Shown here piece by piece: positions 20,320-29,719 of a stretch of DNA of 51,101 bases. The DNA comes from Prolixibacteraceae bacterium (GTDB taxonomy: Bacteria; Bacteroidota; Bacteroidia; Bacteroidales; Prolixibacteraceae): NCBI GenBank assembly GCA_025355875.1, contig JANXYV010000103.1, positions 1 to 51,101 on the forward strand. Direction: 5' to 3'. Position numbers and translations under genes: made by a program. Under the pieces are notes generated by a model that saw only the letters and a list, made by a program, of their open reading frames with translations, had not been told where the DNA came from and ran no database searches. Within the stretch, counting starts at the first letter, position 1, and each line of letters begins with the position of its first letter.

Positions 20320-21384
20320 ATGAAGTTAAAATTAGCCATTCTTCCCGGCGACGGGATCGGACCTGAAATTATCGATCAGGCTATGAAAGTTGTAAAGTCG
20401 GTTGCCGCCAAATTCAACCACGAGTTGGAATATGAATATGCACTGACCGGCGCCTGTGCCATCGATGAGTTTGGAGTTCCTTATCCAGATTCGACTCACG
20501 ACTTGTGCATGAAATCAGATGCCGTACTGTTTGGCGCCATTGGCGACCCGAAATACGACAATAACCCGAAAGCCATGGTTCGTCCGGAACAGGGCCTGCT
20601 GCTGATGCGCAAAAAACTCGGTTTGTATGCCAACATTCGGCCGGTAGTGACTTTCCCTTCGTTGCTGCACAAATCGCCACTTCGCCGCGAACTGATTGAA
20701 GGCGCCGATTTTGTAGCCATCCGCGAACTGACCGGTGGTATCTATTTCGGTGAAAAAGGCCGCAAAGACAATGGCAACACGGCTTATGATATTTGTGTTT
20801 ATACCCGCATGGAAGTGGAACGTATCCTGAAACTGGGTTACGAATATGCCATGAAACGAAACAAAAAACTGACCGTGGTCGACAAAGCCAATGTGTTGGA
20901 AAGTTCGCGCTTGTGGCGGGAAGTTGCACAGGAAATGGCTCCGACTTATCCTGAAGTAACCACCGAATACATGTTTGTTGACAATGCTGCCATGCAAATT
21001 ATTCAGTGGCCAAAAAACTTCGACGTGATGGTTACCGAAAATATGTTTGGTGATATCCTGACTGACGAAGCCAGCGTCATTACTGGTTCACTCGGATTAT
21101 CGCCATCGGCTTCCATCGGTATTCACACATCGGTTTTCGAACCGATTCATGGTTCGTATCCTCAGGCCGCCGGTAAAAACATTGCCAACCCGGTTGCAAC
21201 CATTTTGTCAGCAGCGATGATGTTCGAATATGCATTCAATCTTCAGTCTGAAGGTACCATCATCCGCAAGGCGGTTAATGCTTCGCTTGATGCCAAAGTA
21301 GTAACCATTGACATTGCTGAAGGGAAATCGTATTCCACTTCAGAAGTAGGCGACTGGATTACTGACTGGGTTGTAAAGAATTAG
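20320..21384 (+). CDS. leuB: 3-isopropylmalate dehydrogenase
   Basis: 354 aa. It oxidatively decarboxylates 3-isopropylmalate with NAD+. Motifs: [11 protein letters not shown] near the N-terminus, [21 protein letters not shown], the active-site region [37 protein letters not shown], and [15 protein letters not shown] in the NAD loop. Last gene of the leucine operon, closed by a strong terminator. Confidence 0.96.
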   Translation: MKLKLAILPGDGIGPEIIDQAMKVVKSVAAKFNHELEYEYALTGACAIDEFGVPYPDSTHDLCMKSDAVLFGAIGDPKYDNNPKAMVRPEQGLLLMRKKLGLYANIRPVVTFPSLLHKSPLRRELIEGADFVAIRELTGGIYFGEKGRKDNGNTAYDICVYTRMEVERILKLGYEYAMKRNKKLTVVDKANVLESSRLWREVAQEMAPTYPEVTTEYMFVDNAAMQIIQWPKNFDVMVTENMFGDILTDEASVITGSLGLSPSASIGIHTSVFEPIHGSYPQAAGKNIANPVATILSAAMMFEYAFNLQSEGTIIRKAVNASLDAKVVTIDIAEGKSYSTSEVGDWITDWVVKN

Positions 21385-21452
21385 AAATGTATAGATAAGC
21401 GAGTGACTAAGAGTCAGTCGATCAAATTATAAATACGTAAGGATTAAATTGT

Positions 21453-21487
21453 AAAGAGGCTGTCCGTTGGTGCGGACAGCCTCTTTT
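21453..21487 (+). terminator. Rho-independent terminator of the leucine operon
   Basis: GAGGCTGTCCG pairs perfectly with CGGACAGCCTC around TTGGTG (11 bp plus A-T closing pairs), followed by five T. It lies 70 nt after leuB. Confidence 0.9.
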
Positions 21488-21518
21488 TATGTTTCACTCA
21501 TGCCTGTTTAAATGAACT

Positions 21519-21591
21519 ACCTCGGGGCAAGCCCGCGAGGTATCAAAAAGGCTAACGCACATGGCGAAAGCGGAACCGACCCAAGGGTCGG
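21519..21591. repeat. Two compact palindromes upstream of the ECF sigma gene
   Basis: ACCTCGGGGC facing GCCCGCGAGGT (21519-21541) and CCGACCC-AA-GGGTCGG (21576-21591). They follow the leuB terminator and precede the sigma promoter. Probably dispersed intergenic palindromes of a different word set from the CCCCTCC family. Confidence 0.5.
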
Positions 21592-21621
21592 GGTATTAAC
21601 CAAAAAGAGAATAAATTAATA

Positions 21622-21655
21622 TTTTGTCACAAAAGGAATAGCTTTAGTGTCATAG
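21622..21655 (+). promoter_or_regulatory. Possible ECF-type autoregulated promoter
   Basis: Two TGTCA words (21625-21629 and 21648-21652), 23 bp apart, lie 20-47 nt before the sigma-factor ATG, suggesting -35/-10 elements read by the encoded ECF factor. Only one site, so this is weak. Confidence 0.3.
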
Positions 21656-21671
21656 ATAAAAATACTTTCAG

Positions 21672-22154
21672 ATGCCTTTTAACGAAATGTACAAACAGAA
21701 TTACAATCTGGTTTATCGACTGGCAAACAGGATGGTGAAAGATGAAGATATTTCAAAAGATATTACTCAGGAAGTGTTTATCAAACTCTATGAGGCGATT
21801 CATGACGGACAGCATTTTTTGAAAATCCAAAGCTGGTTGTATCGGGTCACAGTAAATTCCTGCTACAACCATCACCGAAACATTCGGAAAAAAGGCAAGT
21901 CGGTTGAAAACAGTCAACTCCAATCAGAAATCGAATCTGAAGTTAGTTTTATTGAACAGGATGAATCCCAGCGAATCCGTGATTTGATGCTCCGGTTAAA
22001 AGTAAAAGAGCAACTGATCCTATCACTTTACAGCGATGGAATGAGTTACAAAGAAATAGCTGAAGCATCCGGAATTCCTTTTAATTCAGTCGGAACTACC
22101 TTAACAAGAGCATTAACGAAACTAAAAAAACTACATCATGATAGCCAACTCTAA
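21672..22154 (+). CDS. ECF-family RNA polymerase sigma factor
   Basis: 160 aa. Sigma region 2 (about 5-75: YNLVYRLANRMVKDEDISKDITQEVFIKLYE, SWLYRVTVNSCYNHHR) and region 4 (about 100-155: QLILSLYSDGMSYKEIAEASGIPFNSVGTTLTRALTKL). No regions 1 or 3. It overlaps the downstream anti-sigma gene by 17 nt, the usual pairing. Likely controls its own operon including the propeller gene. Confidence 0.93.
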   Translation: MPFNEMYKQNYNLVYRLANRMVKDEDISKDITQEVFIKLYEAIHDGQHFLKIQSWLYRVTVNSCYNHHRNIRKKGKSVENSQLQSEIESEVSFIEQDESQRIRDLMLRLKVKEQLILSLYSDGMSYKEIAEASGIPFNSVGTTLTRALTKLKKLHHDSQL

Positions 22155-22635
22155 GTGCCTGACCGGGAAAAACATACAGTTATTTGTCGATAACGAGTTG
22201 ACGATACAAGATAGGTATGTTACAGAGCAACATCTTGCTTCGTGCGCGGAATGTAAGCTGAAAATAAAAGATCGGGCAGAATGGACTTGTCAGGTTAAAA
22301 AATCACTGGGGAAAAGTAAGTTCAATCCTATTGAAATTCCTGAATTCCGGAATAATAGTTCTTCGAAAAAACCTGTGAATAAGCGGCATATTCTATACTC
22401 GCTTTTAAAGATAGCTGCAGTAATTCTGATTTTTCTTTGCGGTGCACAACTCTTCCTAAAGAAAAAAACACCTGTTTATCAGCCAACAGCAGAAGATTTA
22501 TTGCTTTGGGAAGAGGCAACATCAGGGAACGATGCAAACTACGACTGGCACAATCGGCATTTTCCTTCACTTGTTACCATTGATAGCTTTGAAACTATAA
22601 GTCAGGATATTAACAAACAAAACAACAAGCTATAA
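22138..22635 (+). CDS. Membrane anti-sigma factor with zinc-finger motif
   Basis: 165 aa. The N-terminus has a zf-HC2/ZAS motif H32-x3-C36-x2-C39, expected to bind the sigma factor. One membrane segment lies at about 85-107 and a 55-residue extracytoplasmic tail has no recognised domain. Starts inside the sigma gene, so translationally coupled. Cysteine pairing may respond to redox state, but this is inference. Confidence 0.85.
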   Translation: MIANSKCLTGKNIQLFVDNELTIQDRYVTEQHLASCAECKLKIKDRAEWTCQVKKSLGKSKFNPIEIPEFRNNSSSKKPVNKRHILYSLLKIAAVILIFLCGAQLFLKKKTPVYQPTAEDLLLWEEATSGNDANYDWHNRHFPSLVTIDSFETISQDINKQNNKL

Positions 22636-22646
22636 AAATCAAGAAA

Positions 22647-23906
22647 ATGAAATCAGCAGTATTTTTATTCGTATTTCTATTGACGTTTGTCGTGGCAAAC
22701 AGTCAGACTTTGGTTGACGTTTATAAAAAGAATCCCGTGATTCTGGAAGAAGATCCGGGTTTTGGAGCAAAAAACAACTGGAAACAGCTTTTTTACGACA
22801 TCAGGGCAACACGTGATCAGGGAATGGACGGCCAAAATAAAGCGATTATTGTCGCCCCTGACGGCACTATCTTTATGAGTCATCACTCCCGTCATTCCAT
22901 TTCAATGTACGATAAGGATGGCAATTACCTGAAAGAATTCGGTAAAAAAGGTGGCAAAGAATCTGATTTTGTGTACATGCCAACTATAATTGGGGTAATG
23001 GACGGAAAATATCTCTGTACTACCGCGGTTGACGGAAGAATGCTGTTTTTTGATTTAAATGGAAACTGGTTAAAAACTATTCGGCTCGACTTTATGCCTT
23101 TAGGCAATACTATACTGAAGGACAATAAAATCGCTCTTCTTGGGCATACCTCCTGGACTTCAAAATACCGCATGTTTGTAACAATTAAAGACATAGAAAC
23201 AGGCAAAGAGAAAATTATCTGGGATAAGTTTTCAGAAGGTCCAGGTGCCAAAGATATTGTGATTAAGCATAAAGAAGGAGGAATAAGTTCTCTGTCGTTG
23301 CCTTATACCCATTCGGGGTTTACACGACCTCAACTTTTAACCACTACGGAAGGAAACCTGGCAATGGCATTTCCCGAAACAGGCGAAGTGAAAATTTATT
23401 CTCCCGATGGTAAACTGATTAAGTCATTTACAGTCAGTGTAGGAGAACGGTTATCAGTAACACAGCAAGACCGTGAAGGATATTACAAAAGTGCTTTGGA
23501 ACACATAAAAGCCATGGAAGAAGAAAAGGAAAAAGCTGATGAAAAGCAAAAAGCCAAAATGGAAGAAACTATTACCCAACTAAAAGAACAGGTTCAGAAA
23601 TACCTGAATCCAGCCCTGTATCCTGAAAAATTGCCAACCTTTTCACAAATCATGTTCGACTCAGATAGCAACCTGCTTGTTTTCTCGTTCACCAAAGAAA
23701 AAGATCAGAATAAATTTTCAGTTTTCGCTTATAATACGGAGGGACAAAAAATCGCAGAATCAACTTTTGTCTCCGATAAGTATAATCTCAATTTTGGCAG
23801 TTCGAAATTTCAATTTTATAAAGGAAATGTTATTGCAGTTCAAACGCTAAACGATCAAAAGGCAGAAATACCGATTCGGTTGGTCAGGTTTAAACTTAAA
23901 AACTAA
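22647..23906 (+). CDS. Secreted 6-bladed beta-propeller protein
   Basis: 419 aa with a signal peptide (about 1-19, cut after ANS). NHL/6-bladed propeller repeats such as IIVAPDGTIFMSHH, ISMYDKDGNYLKEFGKKG, MLFFDLNGNWLKTI and VKIYSPDGKLIKSF. A charged coiled-coil segment of about 45 residues (about 282-325, rich in EEEKEK and KQKAKMEE) is inserted between blades, which is unusual. 11 nt after the anti-sigma gene: perhaps the periplasmic sensor or output of this signalling unit. No enzymatic motif recognised. Confidence 0.75.
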   Translation: MKSAVFLFVFLLTFVVANSQTLVDVYKKNPVILEEDPGFGAKNNWKQLFYDIRATRDQGMDGQNKAIIVAPDGTIFMSHHSRHSISMYDKDGNYLKEFGKKGGKESDFVYMPTIIGVMDGKYLCTTAVDGRMLFFDLNGNWLKTIRLDFMPLGNTILKDNKIALLGHTSWTSKYRMFVTIKDIETGKEKIIWDKFSEGPGAKDIVIKHKEGGISSLSLPYTHSGFTRPQLLTTTEGNLAMAFPETGEVKIYSPDGKLIKSFTVSVGERLSVTQQDREGYYKSALEHIKAMEEEKEKADEKQKAKMEETITQLKEQVQKYLNPALYPEKLPTFSQIMFDSDSNLLVFSFTKEKDQNKFSVFAYNTEGQKIAESTFVSDKYNLNFGSSKFQFYKGNVIAVQTLNDQKAEIPIRLVRFKLKN

Positions 23907-23953
23907 GTCTAAAAATAGGAGCAGTTAATTCCAAATAATGATTAATAAAGATA

Positions 23954-23990
23954 AGAAAGGCTCTCTGCGAAAACAGGGAGTCTTTCTCTT
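23954..23990. terminator. Bidirectional terminator between convergent operons
   Basis: AGAAAGGCTCTCTG (23954-23967) pairs with CAGGGAGTCTTTCT (23974-23987) around GCGAAA, with A-rich and T-rich flanks. It lies between the propeller gene and the opposing PNPOx-like gene. Confidence 0.8.
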
Positions 23991-23999
23991 TGAATTGAT

Positions 24000-24386
24000 C
24001 TAAATGGTCTGTTTGGCATTTTCAACCGTAATTTCCAAAACCCGCGTCAGGAATGAAAATTTCTCTTTCATCATCTCATATTCCTCCCCTGACGTGAAGT
24101 ATCTGGCCGTACCATCAATCACAAATCCAGTACCCGGATAATCCTTGTATCCCAAAACTCCTTTGGCTCCCAAAGCAACTTTTACATGGTTATTTGCATT
24201 GACATTGGTCTCTGTTTTCCGGAATCCGTAGGCCGGAATCAGAATCCGCTCGTCGGCAGTTGCCACCAGATACGAATTCCAGGTATTGGCGACATGAGGT
24301 TCAACACCCCATGACACCACCGAGACGACACCTTCGTGTTTCAATACTTCGTGAAATTTGTCGGACAACTTTTTGTTTTCGCTCAT
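24000..24386 (-). CDS. Pyridoxamine 5'-phosphate oxidase-like FMN-binding protein
   Basis: 128-aa split-barrel protein. SWGVEPHVANTWNSYLVATADERILIPAYGFRKTETNVNANN matches the FMN-binding half of small PNPOx-like proteins, followed by VKVALGAKG and GTGFVIDGTARY strands. Much shorter than true PdxH and lacking its C-terminal substrate region, so its reductase substrate is unknown. 230 bp separate it from the transpeptidase gene on the same strand; nothing clear is seen in that gap. Confidence 0.8.
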   Translation of the reverse strand: MSENKKLSDKFHEVLKHEGVVSVVSWGVEPHVANTWNSYLVATADERILIPAYGFRKTETNVNANNHVKVALGAKGVLGYKDYPGTGFVIDGTARYFTSGEEYEMMKEKFSFLTRVLEITVENAKQTI

Positions 24387-24615
24387 ATTTTTTCTTGTTT
24401 GTCAGGAATCACTTTTTGTTTTTCCTGAAAGTTTATAACAGCAAAGCTATAGGATAGTTTTCTGTGAAAAATTAAGCTGGTTGAAGAAATGCGGGCTACA
24501 ATTTCTTTTTCCGGAGTTCGCTGACTTACAAAAGTTTGAGTCATGGGCAGGAAGCAATCATGTATTGCTGAACCCGCTGAACAAATTCGTGAAAAAAAGG
24601 TCGATTGTCTGAAAC

Positions 24616-25362
24616 TCAATTCACCTCATGGCTTCCGTCGGGAAGGAACTTCACGGTTGGCGGTATTTTCTTCAGGTTGAACAGATCGTAGCTTTTTTTA
24701 AGATCCGACCAAAGGCTTATTTTGTCTTTGTTCCGGCTGTTTTCCGAAGTTAATCGCGAATAGTTTGATTCGCTGAGCTGGGACGGGTAAATGGTAATGT
24801 TGATTTCCTTCTGGCCTGCATTGTAGGCTTCGATGCAGTATATGAACAGTTCCTTGATCCGTTCATCGGTAATGGCGATGCAGCCTGACGATTCGCAGTT
24901 GCCGTGGATGTAAATCAGGTTTCCCAAATGACCCTGTTTGCCGCGGATGCTGTCGGATGCATTCGGGTAGTTGATTCGCATCGACAGATAATATTTGCTG
25001 TATGGATTGAGTTCTGAAATGTGGTAAAATCCTTCCGGAACCTGAAGATCGTGCGAATGCCTTTTGGGTCCGATAGTGCCTGATGCTTCACAAATCGGGA
25101 ATTCTTTGATGAGGAGATAGACAGAATCCTGTTTATTTTTCCCCCACAACTCGATCTTCTTTTCTGTTTTGAAAGCGCGAAGATAAATCTGCAGGCAGTC
25201 GCGCAACAACGAATATTCGGCCAGGGTTTTCAGGACCGCCTTCTCTTTTTGTGAATAAGCTTCCCTGACCCGGGTAAAATTCATCTGATTGTCCCTGAAA
25301 GTTACGGGAGTGGTCTCAGGCTTCAGAAAAAAAACCGACAGCAGAATGAGGAGTAGTCTCAT
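24616..25362 (-). CDS. L,D-transpeptidase (YkuD/YafK-type), exported
   Basis: 248 aa with an N-terminal signal-like hydrophobic stretch. The catalytic motif YIHGNCESSGCIAITDE contains His153 and nucleophile Cys161 (HG-x6-GC arrangement of the YkuD fold), preceded by the strand GTIGPKRHSHDLQVPEGFYHI typical of YafK-like murein transpeptidases. These enzymes make 3-3 cross-links in peptidoglycan, anchor lipoproteins or hydrolyse such bonds; which applies here is unknown. Confidence 0.82.
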   Translation of the reverse strand: MRLLLILLSVFFLKPETTPVTFRDNQMNFTRVREAYSQKEKAVLKTLAEYSLLRDCLQIYLRAFKTEKKIELWGKNKQDSVYLLIKEFPICEASGTIGPKRHSHDLQVPEGFYHISELNPYSKYYLSMRINYPNASDSIRGKQGHLGNLIYIHGNCESSGCIAITDERIKELFIYCIEAYNAGQKEINITIYPSQLSESNYSRLTSENSRNKDKISLWSDLKKSYDLFNLKKIPPTVKFLPDGSHEVN

Positions 25363-25537
25363 AGAATTTTAAAAGTCGGGCAAAAATAGTGTAAAAGGTG
25401 AAAAATGGGGTCGGAACCTGATCTTTTCGATAAAAAGTAAAGGAATGGTAATAGAGATTTGTCCTAAGGGAATGATCCGATGCAAACATTTTTTAACTTT
25501 ATAAAATCAAGTCGGTCAACCATTTTAGACGAAATCA

Positions 25538-26176
25538 ATGTTTAAATTCAAACGATTTGGAATAAATCGGCCCGATAAACTGGCCATCGGGCTGGTTGTT
25601 GGCGGAGTATTTCCACTTTCTATCGGTATGGTGGCGATGGTTCTTTGGTTTTACGTCAGCAGGGACGAACGCATTGCTCCATATTGTCTGGCCACTGGTT
25701 TTTTGTGCGGTTTTCTAACCGATCTGGTCTTCCTGAAACGTTGGATGAGCCGTTGTTATGAGTTGCCTTTCGCTTTTGTTTCCGGAGTTTTTATCTTTTA
25801 CAATATCATGATCTATGGGTTTTTCATGGGTTTTCCGGTTTTTAACCTGATTTCAGGACCAATATTGGGCTGGTATTTTGGAAGAAGAATGGTTGAGGTG
25901 AAAATCCCTGTCAGAGAGCTATCACGGATGATCCGGAAGATTTCAGGTTTCGCGGCCATTGTCATGATTTTTATCTGTGGTGCTTCGGCAAGTATCGCCT
26001 TGTCCGATCCATGGATGGGGAAGAGTTTGCAGATGTTGTTCAGGCTCGAGCTTGAAGTGACCAAGCCGGCAATTGCAGCAATCTCGCTGATTGGCGGATT
26101 ATTCCTGGTTGTTGCACAATACTTCCTGACCAGTTTGGTATTGAATTGGACGTGCCTGGCGAAGAGAGAATCGTGA
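25538..26176 (+). CDS. Polytopic membrane protein of unknown function
   Basis: 212 aa with five or six hydrophobic segments (about 15-42, 48-66, 75-105, 140-160 and 175-205). No recognised motif. Monocistronic between a divergent transpeptidase and the PHP gene. No close family identified; function not assigned. Confidence 0.65.
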   Translation: MFKFKRFGINRPDKLAIGLVVGGVFPLSIGMVAMVLWFYVSRDERIAPYCLATGFLCGFLTDLVFLKRWMSRCYELPFAFVSGVFIFYNIMIYGFFMGFPVFNLISGPILGWYFGRRMVEVKIPVRELSRMIRKISGFAAIVMIFICGASASIALSDPWMGKSLQMLFRLELEVTKPAIAAISLIGGLFLVVAQYFLTSLVLNWTCLAKRES

Positions 26177-26279
26177 TTTCAATAAAATTCATACCCAGGT
26201 ATCACTTACAGGATACCAAAGGATACAAAACCACTCCGGAATGTGTTACTTTATCGGCAAATTCAGAAAAATATACCGA

Positions 26280-27527
26280 ATGAACAAACAATCAATATTT
26301 ACGAACTTTCCGGAGCGTCATGATTTGCTTGACGCTCAAAAAAATAAAGGCGAAAACAAGGTTTTGCTGGTCAATGGTCATTTTCACACGCCATATTCCT
26401 TCAGCGCTTTTACTGAAATCGAACAGGCCTTTCAGATGGCCAAAGCCGAAGGCGTTCAGGTGCTGGGAATCAACGATTTCTACACCACCGACGGATATGC
26501 CGAATTTGCTGATCTGGCCAGGAAATATAAAATCTTCCCGCTGTTCAACATCGAATTTATGGCTTTACAGAGCGACCTGCAGGTACAGGGAATCCGGGTA
26601 AACGATCCGGCTAATCCGGGACGCACCTATATGTCAGGTAAAGGCCTGACCAATCCGCTGGTTTTGGAAGGCGAATCCATGCGTTTGCTGCAGCAGGTTC
26701 AGCATGAAAGCAATGTTCAGACCACCGAAATACTTAAGAAAGTAAACGGACTGTTGGCTGAGCTAAATGTTGGATTCAGTTTTAACTTCGAACAGTTGAA
26801 AACAAAATATGCCAAAAACATGCTTCGCGAGCGGCACATTGCCAAGGCTTTGCGCATAGCTATCGACGAAAAATTCACTACTGAAGAGCAAAAGCAAGCC
26901 TTTTATTTCCAGATTTTCTCCGGAAAACAAGTAAAGTCAAAACTGACCGATGTTGCAAGTTTGGAAAATGAAATCCGTGGGAACCTGCTGAAATCCGGAG
27001 GTCGTGCCTTTGTTCCAGAAGATCCTACAGCATTTTTAAGCCTTGAGCAAGTGAATTCCATCATTATTTCAGCCGGAGGAATTCCTTGTTATCCGGTTCT
27101 GCTCGACGATGCCAAAGGAAACTTTACTGATTACGAAGGCGATTTTACCAGACTATACGAAACCCTTGTCAGCAAAGGAATCTACACTATCGAACTCATT
27201 CCCGGACGAAATACTTTCGCTGCATTGAAAGAATTTGTTACATTCTTCCGGTCAAAAAATTTCCTGATCACTTTCGGAACCGAACACAATACACCGCAAC
27301 TTGATCCGGTAAAAGTTTCGTGTAGCGGAGGTGTCGATCTGGATGAAGAACTCAATCGCATCGGTTACGAAGGCGCCTGTATCATTGCCGCACATCAGTA
27401 TTTGGTTGCCAATGGAGAAGAAGGATTCCTCCGCGGCGATGGCTCCGGCAAAACAGCCGAATACAATTCGTTCGCTGAATTAGGCAATGCCGTAATTAAC
27501 CAATTTTTAGAAGAAAAGCCCCTCTAA
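26280..27527 (+). CDS. PHP-domain metal-dependent hydrolase
   Basis: 415 aa from ATG 26280; an upstream in-frame ATG (26241) adds 13 unlike residues. PHP metal motifs: NGHFHTPYSF (HxH), GINDFYTTDGYAEF, NIEFMAL and late FGTEHNTP. Related proteins hydrolyse phosphate esters or act in sugar-acid loci, but the substrate is unknown. It heads the aldolase/dehydrogenase group and its last codons (KPL-stop) lie in a REP-like element. Confidence 0.8.
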   Translation: MNKQSIFTNFPERHDLLDAQKNKGENKVLLVNGHFHTPYSFSAFTEIEQAFQMAKAEGVQVLGINDFYTTDGYAEFADLARKYKIFPLFNIEFMALQSDLQVQGIRVNDPANPGRTYMSGKGLTNPLVLEGESMRLLQQVQHESNVQTTEILKKVNGLLAELNVGFSFNFEQLKTKYAKNMLRERHIAKALRIAIDEKFTTEEQKQAFYFQIFSGKQVKSKLTDVASLENEIRGNLLKSGGRAFVPEDPTAFLSLEQVNSIIISAGGIPCYPVLLDDAKGNFTDYEGDFTRLYETLVSKGIYTIELIPGRNTFAALKEFVTFFRSKNFLITFGTEHNTPQLDPVKVSCSGGVDLDEELNRIGYEGACIIAAHQYLVANGEEGFLRGDGSGKTAEYNSFAELGNAVINQFLEEKPL

Positions 27528-27549
27528 ATCTCCCCGAAGGGGAGACCAT
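27515..27549 (-). repeat. REP-like palindrome over the PHP gene stop
   Basis: Reverse-oriented member: GCCCCTCTAAATC, then TCTCCCC-GAA-GGGGAGA. Its TAA is the stop codon of the PHP gene. Confidence 0.7.
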
Positions 27550-27597
27550 AGGCAAGTGAAAGTTCAAAAAACTCAAACAAAAAATAATTTAGTAAAA

Positions 27598-29628
27598 ATG
27601 TCAAAAGATAAATCTTCGCATCACGATTCTTCAAGCCCCCTCTCTCGGAGGGGGTTGGGGGAGGCTTCAATTCAGGAATTAATTGAAATATCACAATTCT
27701 ACGGCAAGCAGAACGATTTTGTGATTGCCGGAGGTGGAAACACCTCTTATAAAGACGATGATCATTTGTACATCAAGGCCAGCGGACACAGTCTGGCGAA
27801 CATAAACGAAGATGGTTTTGCCCAACTCGACCGCAAAGTACTACAGTTGATTGGCCGGAAAACCTATTCAACTGATGTGATGGCCCGCGAAAATGAGATC
27901 AAAAATGATTTGCTGAATGCCCGCATTCATCCAGAAAAAGGACAGCGCCCGTCGGTTGAAACCTCGCTGCACGATTTGCTGGCGTTCAGGTTCGTGGTCC
28001 ATACTCACAGCACCAAGGTCAACGGTCTGATGTGCAGCGTCAGTGCAGAATACCTGACGACCGTGTTGTTTGGCGATACGGTGGTTTATGTGCCTTATGT
28101 CGATCCGGGATACATTTTGTATAAGGAAGTGGAAACCCGGGTAAGTGCGTACCGGCTAAGAACAGGAAAAGAACCGAAGGTAATTTTGCTCCAAAACCAC
28201 GGAATTTTCGTGGCTGCAGATACAACTGCCGAAATACGCGAGATTTATTCGGATATAATCAGCCTGCTCAATGGTGCGATTGGCGAAATCGAACCAGCCG
28301 TCAATATACCGGTTGATGTAGTTGCCGCCAAAGTTGTTCCGGCTATCCGGATGATACTTTCCGGAAATGACCTGAAAACATTGAAAGTGTTGAATAATTC
28401 GTACTTCGAACGTTTCCTCTCTTCGGAAAGTGAGTTTCAAAAAATAGCCTTACCGTTTATTCCGGATGGAATTGTGTATTGCAATTCGTGGTTCATTTAC
28501 GCTGATTACTCTGGCGATGTGGATGCCTTGCTGAATGACCTTTCAGATAAAATTCAAATATACACAGAAACTCATTCGAAAACTCCAAAGATTATTTGCA
28601 TCAAAGGAATCGGCTGCATCCTGGCAAACGACAATGCTCAGGGCGTTGCCACCCTGGAAGATGTGATGATGGATACTTGTCTGGTTAGTTTGTATTCCGA
28701 AAAATTTGGTGGCCAAAACCCGATGACTCAGGAACAGGTTCAGTTTATCGACACCTGGGAAGTGGAACAATACCGTAGCGCAATGTCGACGGGAGCTACC
28801 AATGGACGCGTTGACCGCAAAAATGCCATCGTGACCGGAGGTGCACAGGGTTTTGGCGCCGGAATCGTAGAAAACCTGATGGCCAATGGCGCCAACGTGG
28901 TAATTGCCGACCTGAATGAAGAACTTGGAAGAAAGTTTGCCGATTCGTTGAATGGCGGTAAAGAAAAAAACAAAGCATATTTTGTGAAAGCTGATGTATC
29001 GAATGCCGCTTCGGTTGAAAACCTGATTTTTGAGACAGTTTGCGAATTTGGCGGACTGGATATTTTCATCAGCAATGCTGGTATCCTTCGTGCAGGCGGC
29101 CTGGACGAGATGACCCCGGAAACCTTCGAACTGATGACCAAGGTGAACTATTCAGCCTATTTCCTGTGTGCTAAATATGCCTCGGCGGTCATGAAACTTC
29201 AGAATACATTCAAGCCTGACCATTTTACCGACATCATCCAGATCAATTCCAAATCGGGATTGAAAGGCAGCAACCGCAACTTTGCCTATGCCGGAGGAAA
29301 ATTCGGTGGAATCGGCCTCACGCAGTCGTTTGCCATGGAATTGATGCCCGCTAAAATCAAGGTAAATTCCATTTGTCCGGGCAATTTCTTCGATGGTCCT
29401 CTTTGGGCTGATCCGGAGAACGGTTTGTTTGTTCAGTATTTGCGCGCCGGAAAAGTTCCTGGCGCCAAAACCATCGAAGATGTGAAACGTTTCTATGAAG
29501 CTCAGGTTCCGGCTGGTCGCGGCTGTACACCGCTTGATGTGATGCGTGCCGTATATTATATCATCGAGCAGGAATACGAAACCGGTCAGGCAGTACCTGT
29601 AACCGGTGGTCAAAATATGTTGAATTAA
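27598..29628 (+). CDS. Bifunctional class II aldolase / short-chain dehydrogenase
   Basis: 676 aa from ATG 27598 (an in-frame ATG at 27556 would add 14). Residues about 30-410 form a class II (RhaD/FucA-like) aldolase: AGGGNTSYKDDDHLYIKASG, metal ligands in VVHTHSTKVNG and the later QNHGIFV. Residues about 420-676 form an SDR Rossmann domain: VTGGAQGFGAGI, ISNAGILRAGG and catalytic YAGGKFGGIG. Relatives cleave a deoxyketose 1-phosphate to dihydroxyacetone phosphate and an aldehyde, then oxidise the aldehyde (RhaEW-type). The Tyr-x-x-x-Lys pair (Y-AGG-K) is present. The N-terminal SSPLSRRGLGEA is encoded by a REP-like element. Confidence 0.88.
   Translation: MSKDKSSHHDSSSPLSRRGLGEASIQELIEISQFYGKQNDFVIAGGGNTSYKDDDHLYIKASGHSLANINEDGFAQLDRKVLQLIGRKTYSTDVMARENEIKNDLLNARIHPEKGQRPSVETSLHDLLAFRFVVHTHSTKVNGLMCSVSAEYLTTVLFGDTVVYVPYVDPGYILYKEVETRVSAYRLRTGKEPKVILLQNHGIFVAADTTAEIREIYSDIISLLNGAIGEIEPAVNIPVDVVAAKVVPAIRMILSGNDLKTLKVLNNSYFERFLSSESEFQKIALPFIPDGIVYCNSWFIYADYSGDVDALLNDLSDKIQIYTETHSKTPKIICIKGIGCILANDNAQGVATLEDVMMDTCLVSLYSEKFGGQNPMTQEQVQFIDTWEVEQYRSAMSTGATNGRVDRKNAIVTGGAQGFGAGIVENLMANGANVVIADLNEELGRKFADSLNGGKEKNKAYFVKADVSNAASVENLIFETVCEFGGLDIFISNAGILRAGGLDEMTPETFELMTKVNYSAYFLCAKYASAVMKLQNTFKPDHFTDIIQINSKSGLKGSNRNFAYAGGKFGGIGLTQSFAMELMPAKIKVNSICPGNFFDGPLWADPENGLFVQYLRAGKVPGAKTIEDVKRFYEAQVPAGRGCTPLDVMRAVYYIIEQEYETGQAVPVTGGQNMLN
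27632..27668 (+). repeat. REP-like palindrome inside the aldolase N-terminal codons
   Basis: Forward member: AAGCCCCCTCT, loop, GGAGGGGGTTGGGGGAGGCTT. No start codon exists between it and the conserved aldolase core, so it is translated unless initiation is non-canonical. Confidence 0.75.
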
Positions 29629-29629
29629 T

Positions 29630-29664
29630 GCCCCTCCCTGCCCTCCCCTTCGGGGAGGGTTTTA
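29630..29664. repeat. REP-like palindrome after the aldolase gene
   Basis: CCCTCCCCTTCGGGGAGGG preceded by CCCCTCCCTG, directly after the aldolase stop codon. Confidence 0.65.
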
Positions 29665-29719
29665 GAGAAGTGCAAATTTGGAAATGTTTAGATTTTATGA
29701 TTTTTAATACGAAGATGAA

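Noticed and set aside
21519-21591. Palindromes as a terminator for the sigma operon upstream
   Set aside because: No T-run follows and a strong terminator already lies upstream at 21453-21487.
24383-24619. A 78-codon minus-strand frame between the PNPOx-like and transpeptidase genes
   Set aside because: No recognisable domain, biased composition, overlaps both neighbours' ends by a few nt; more likely chance.
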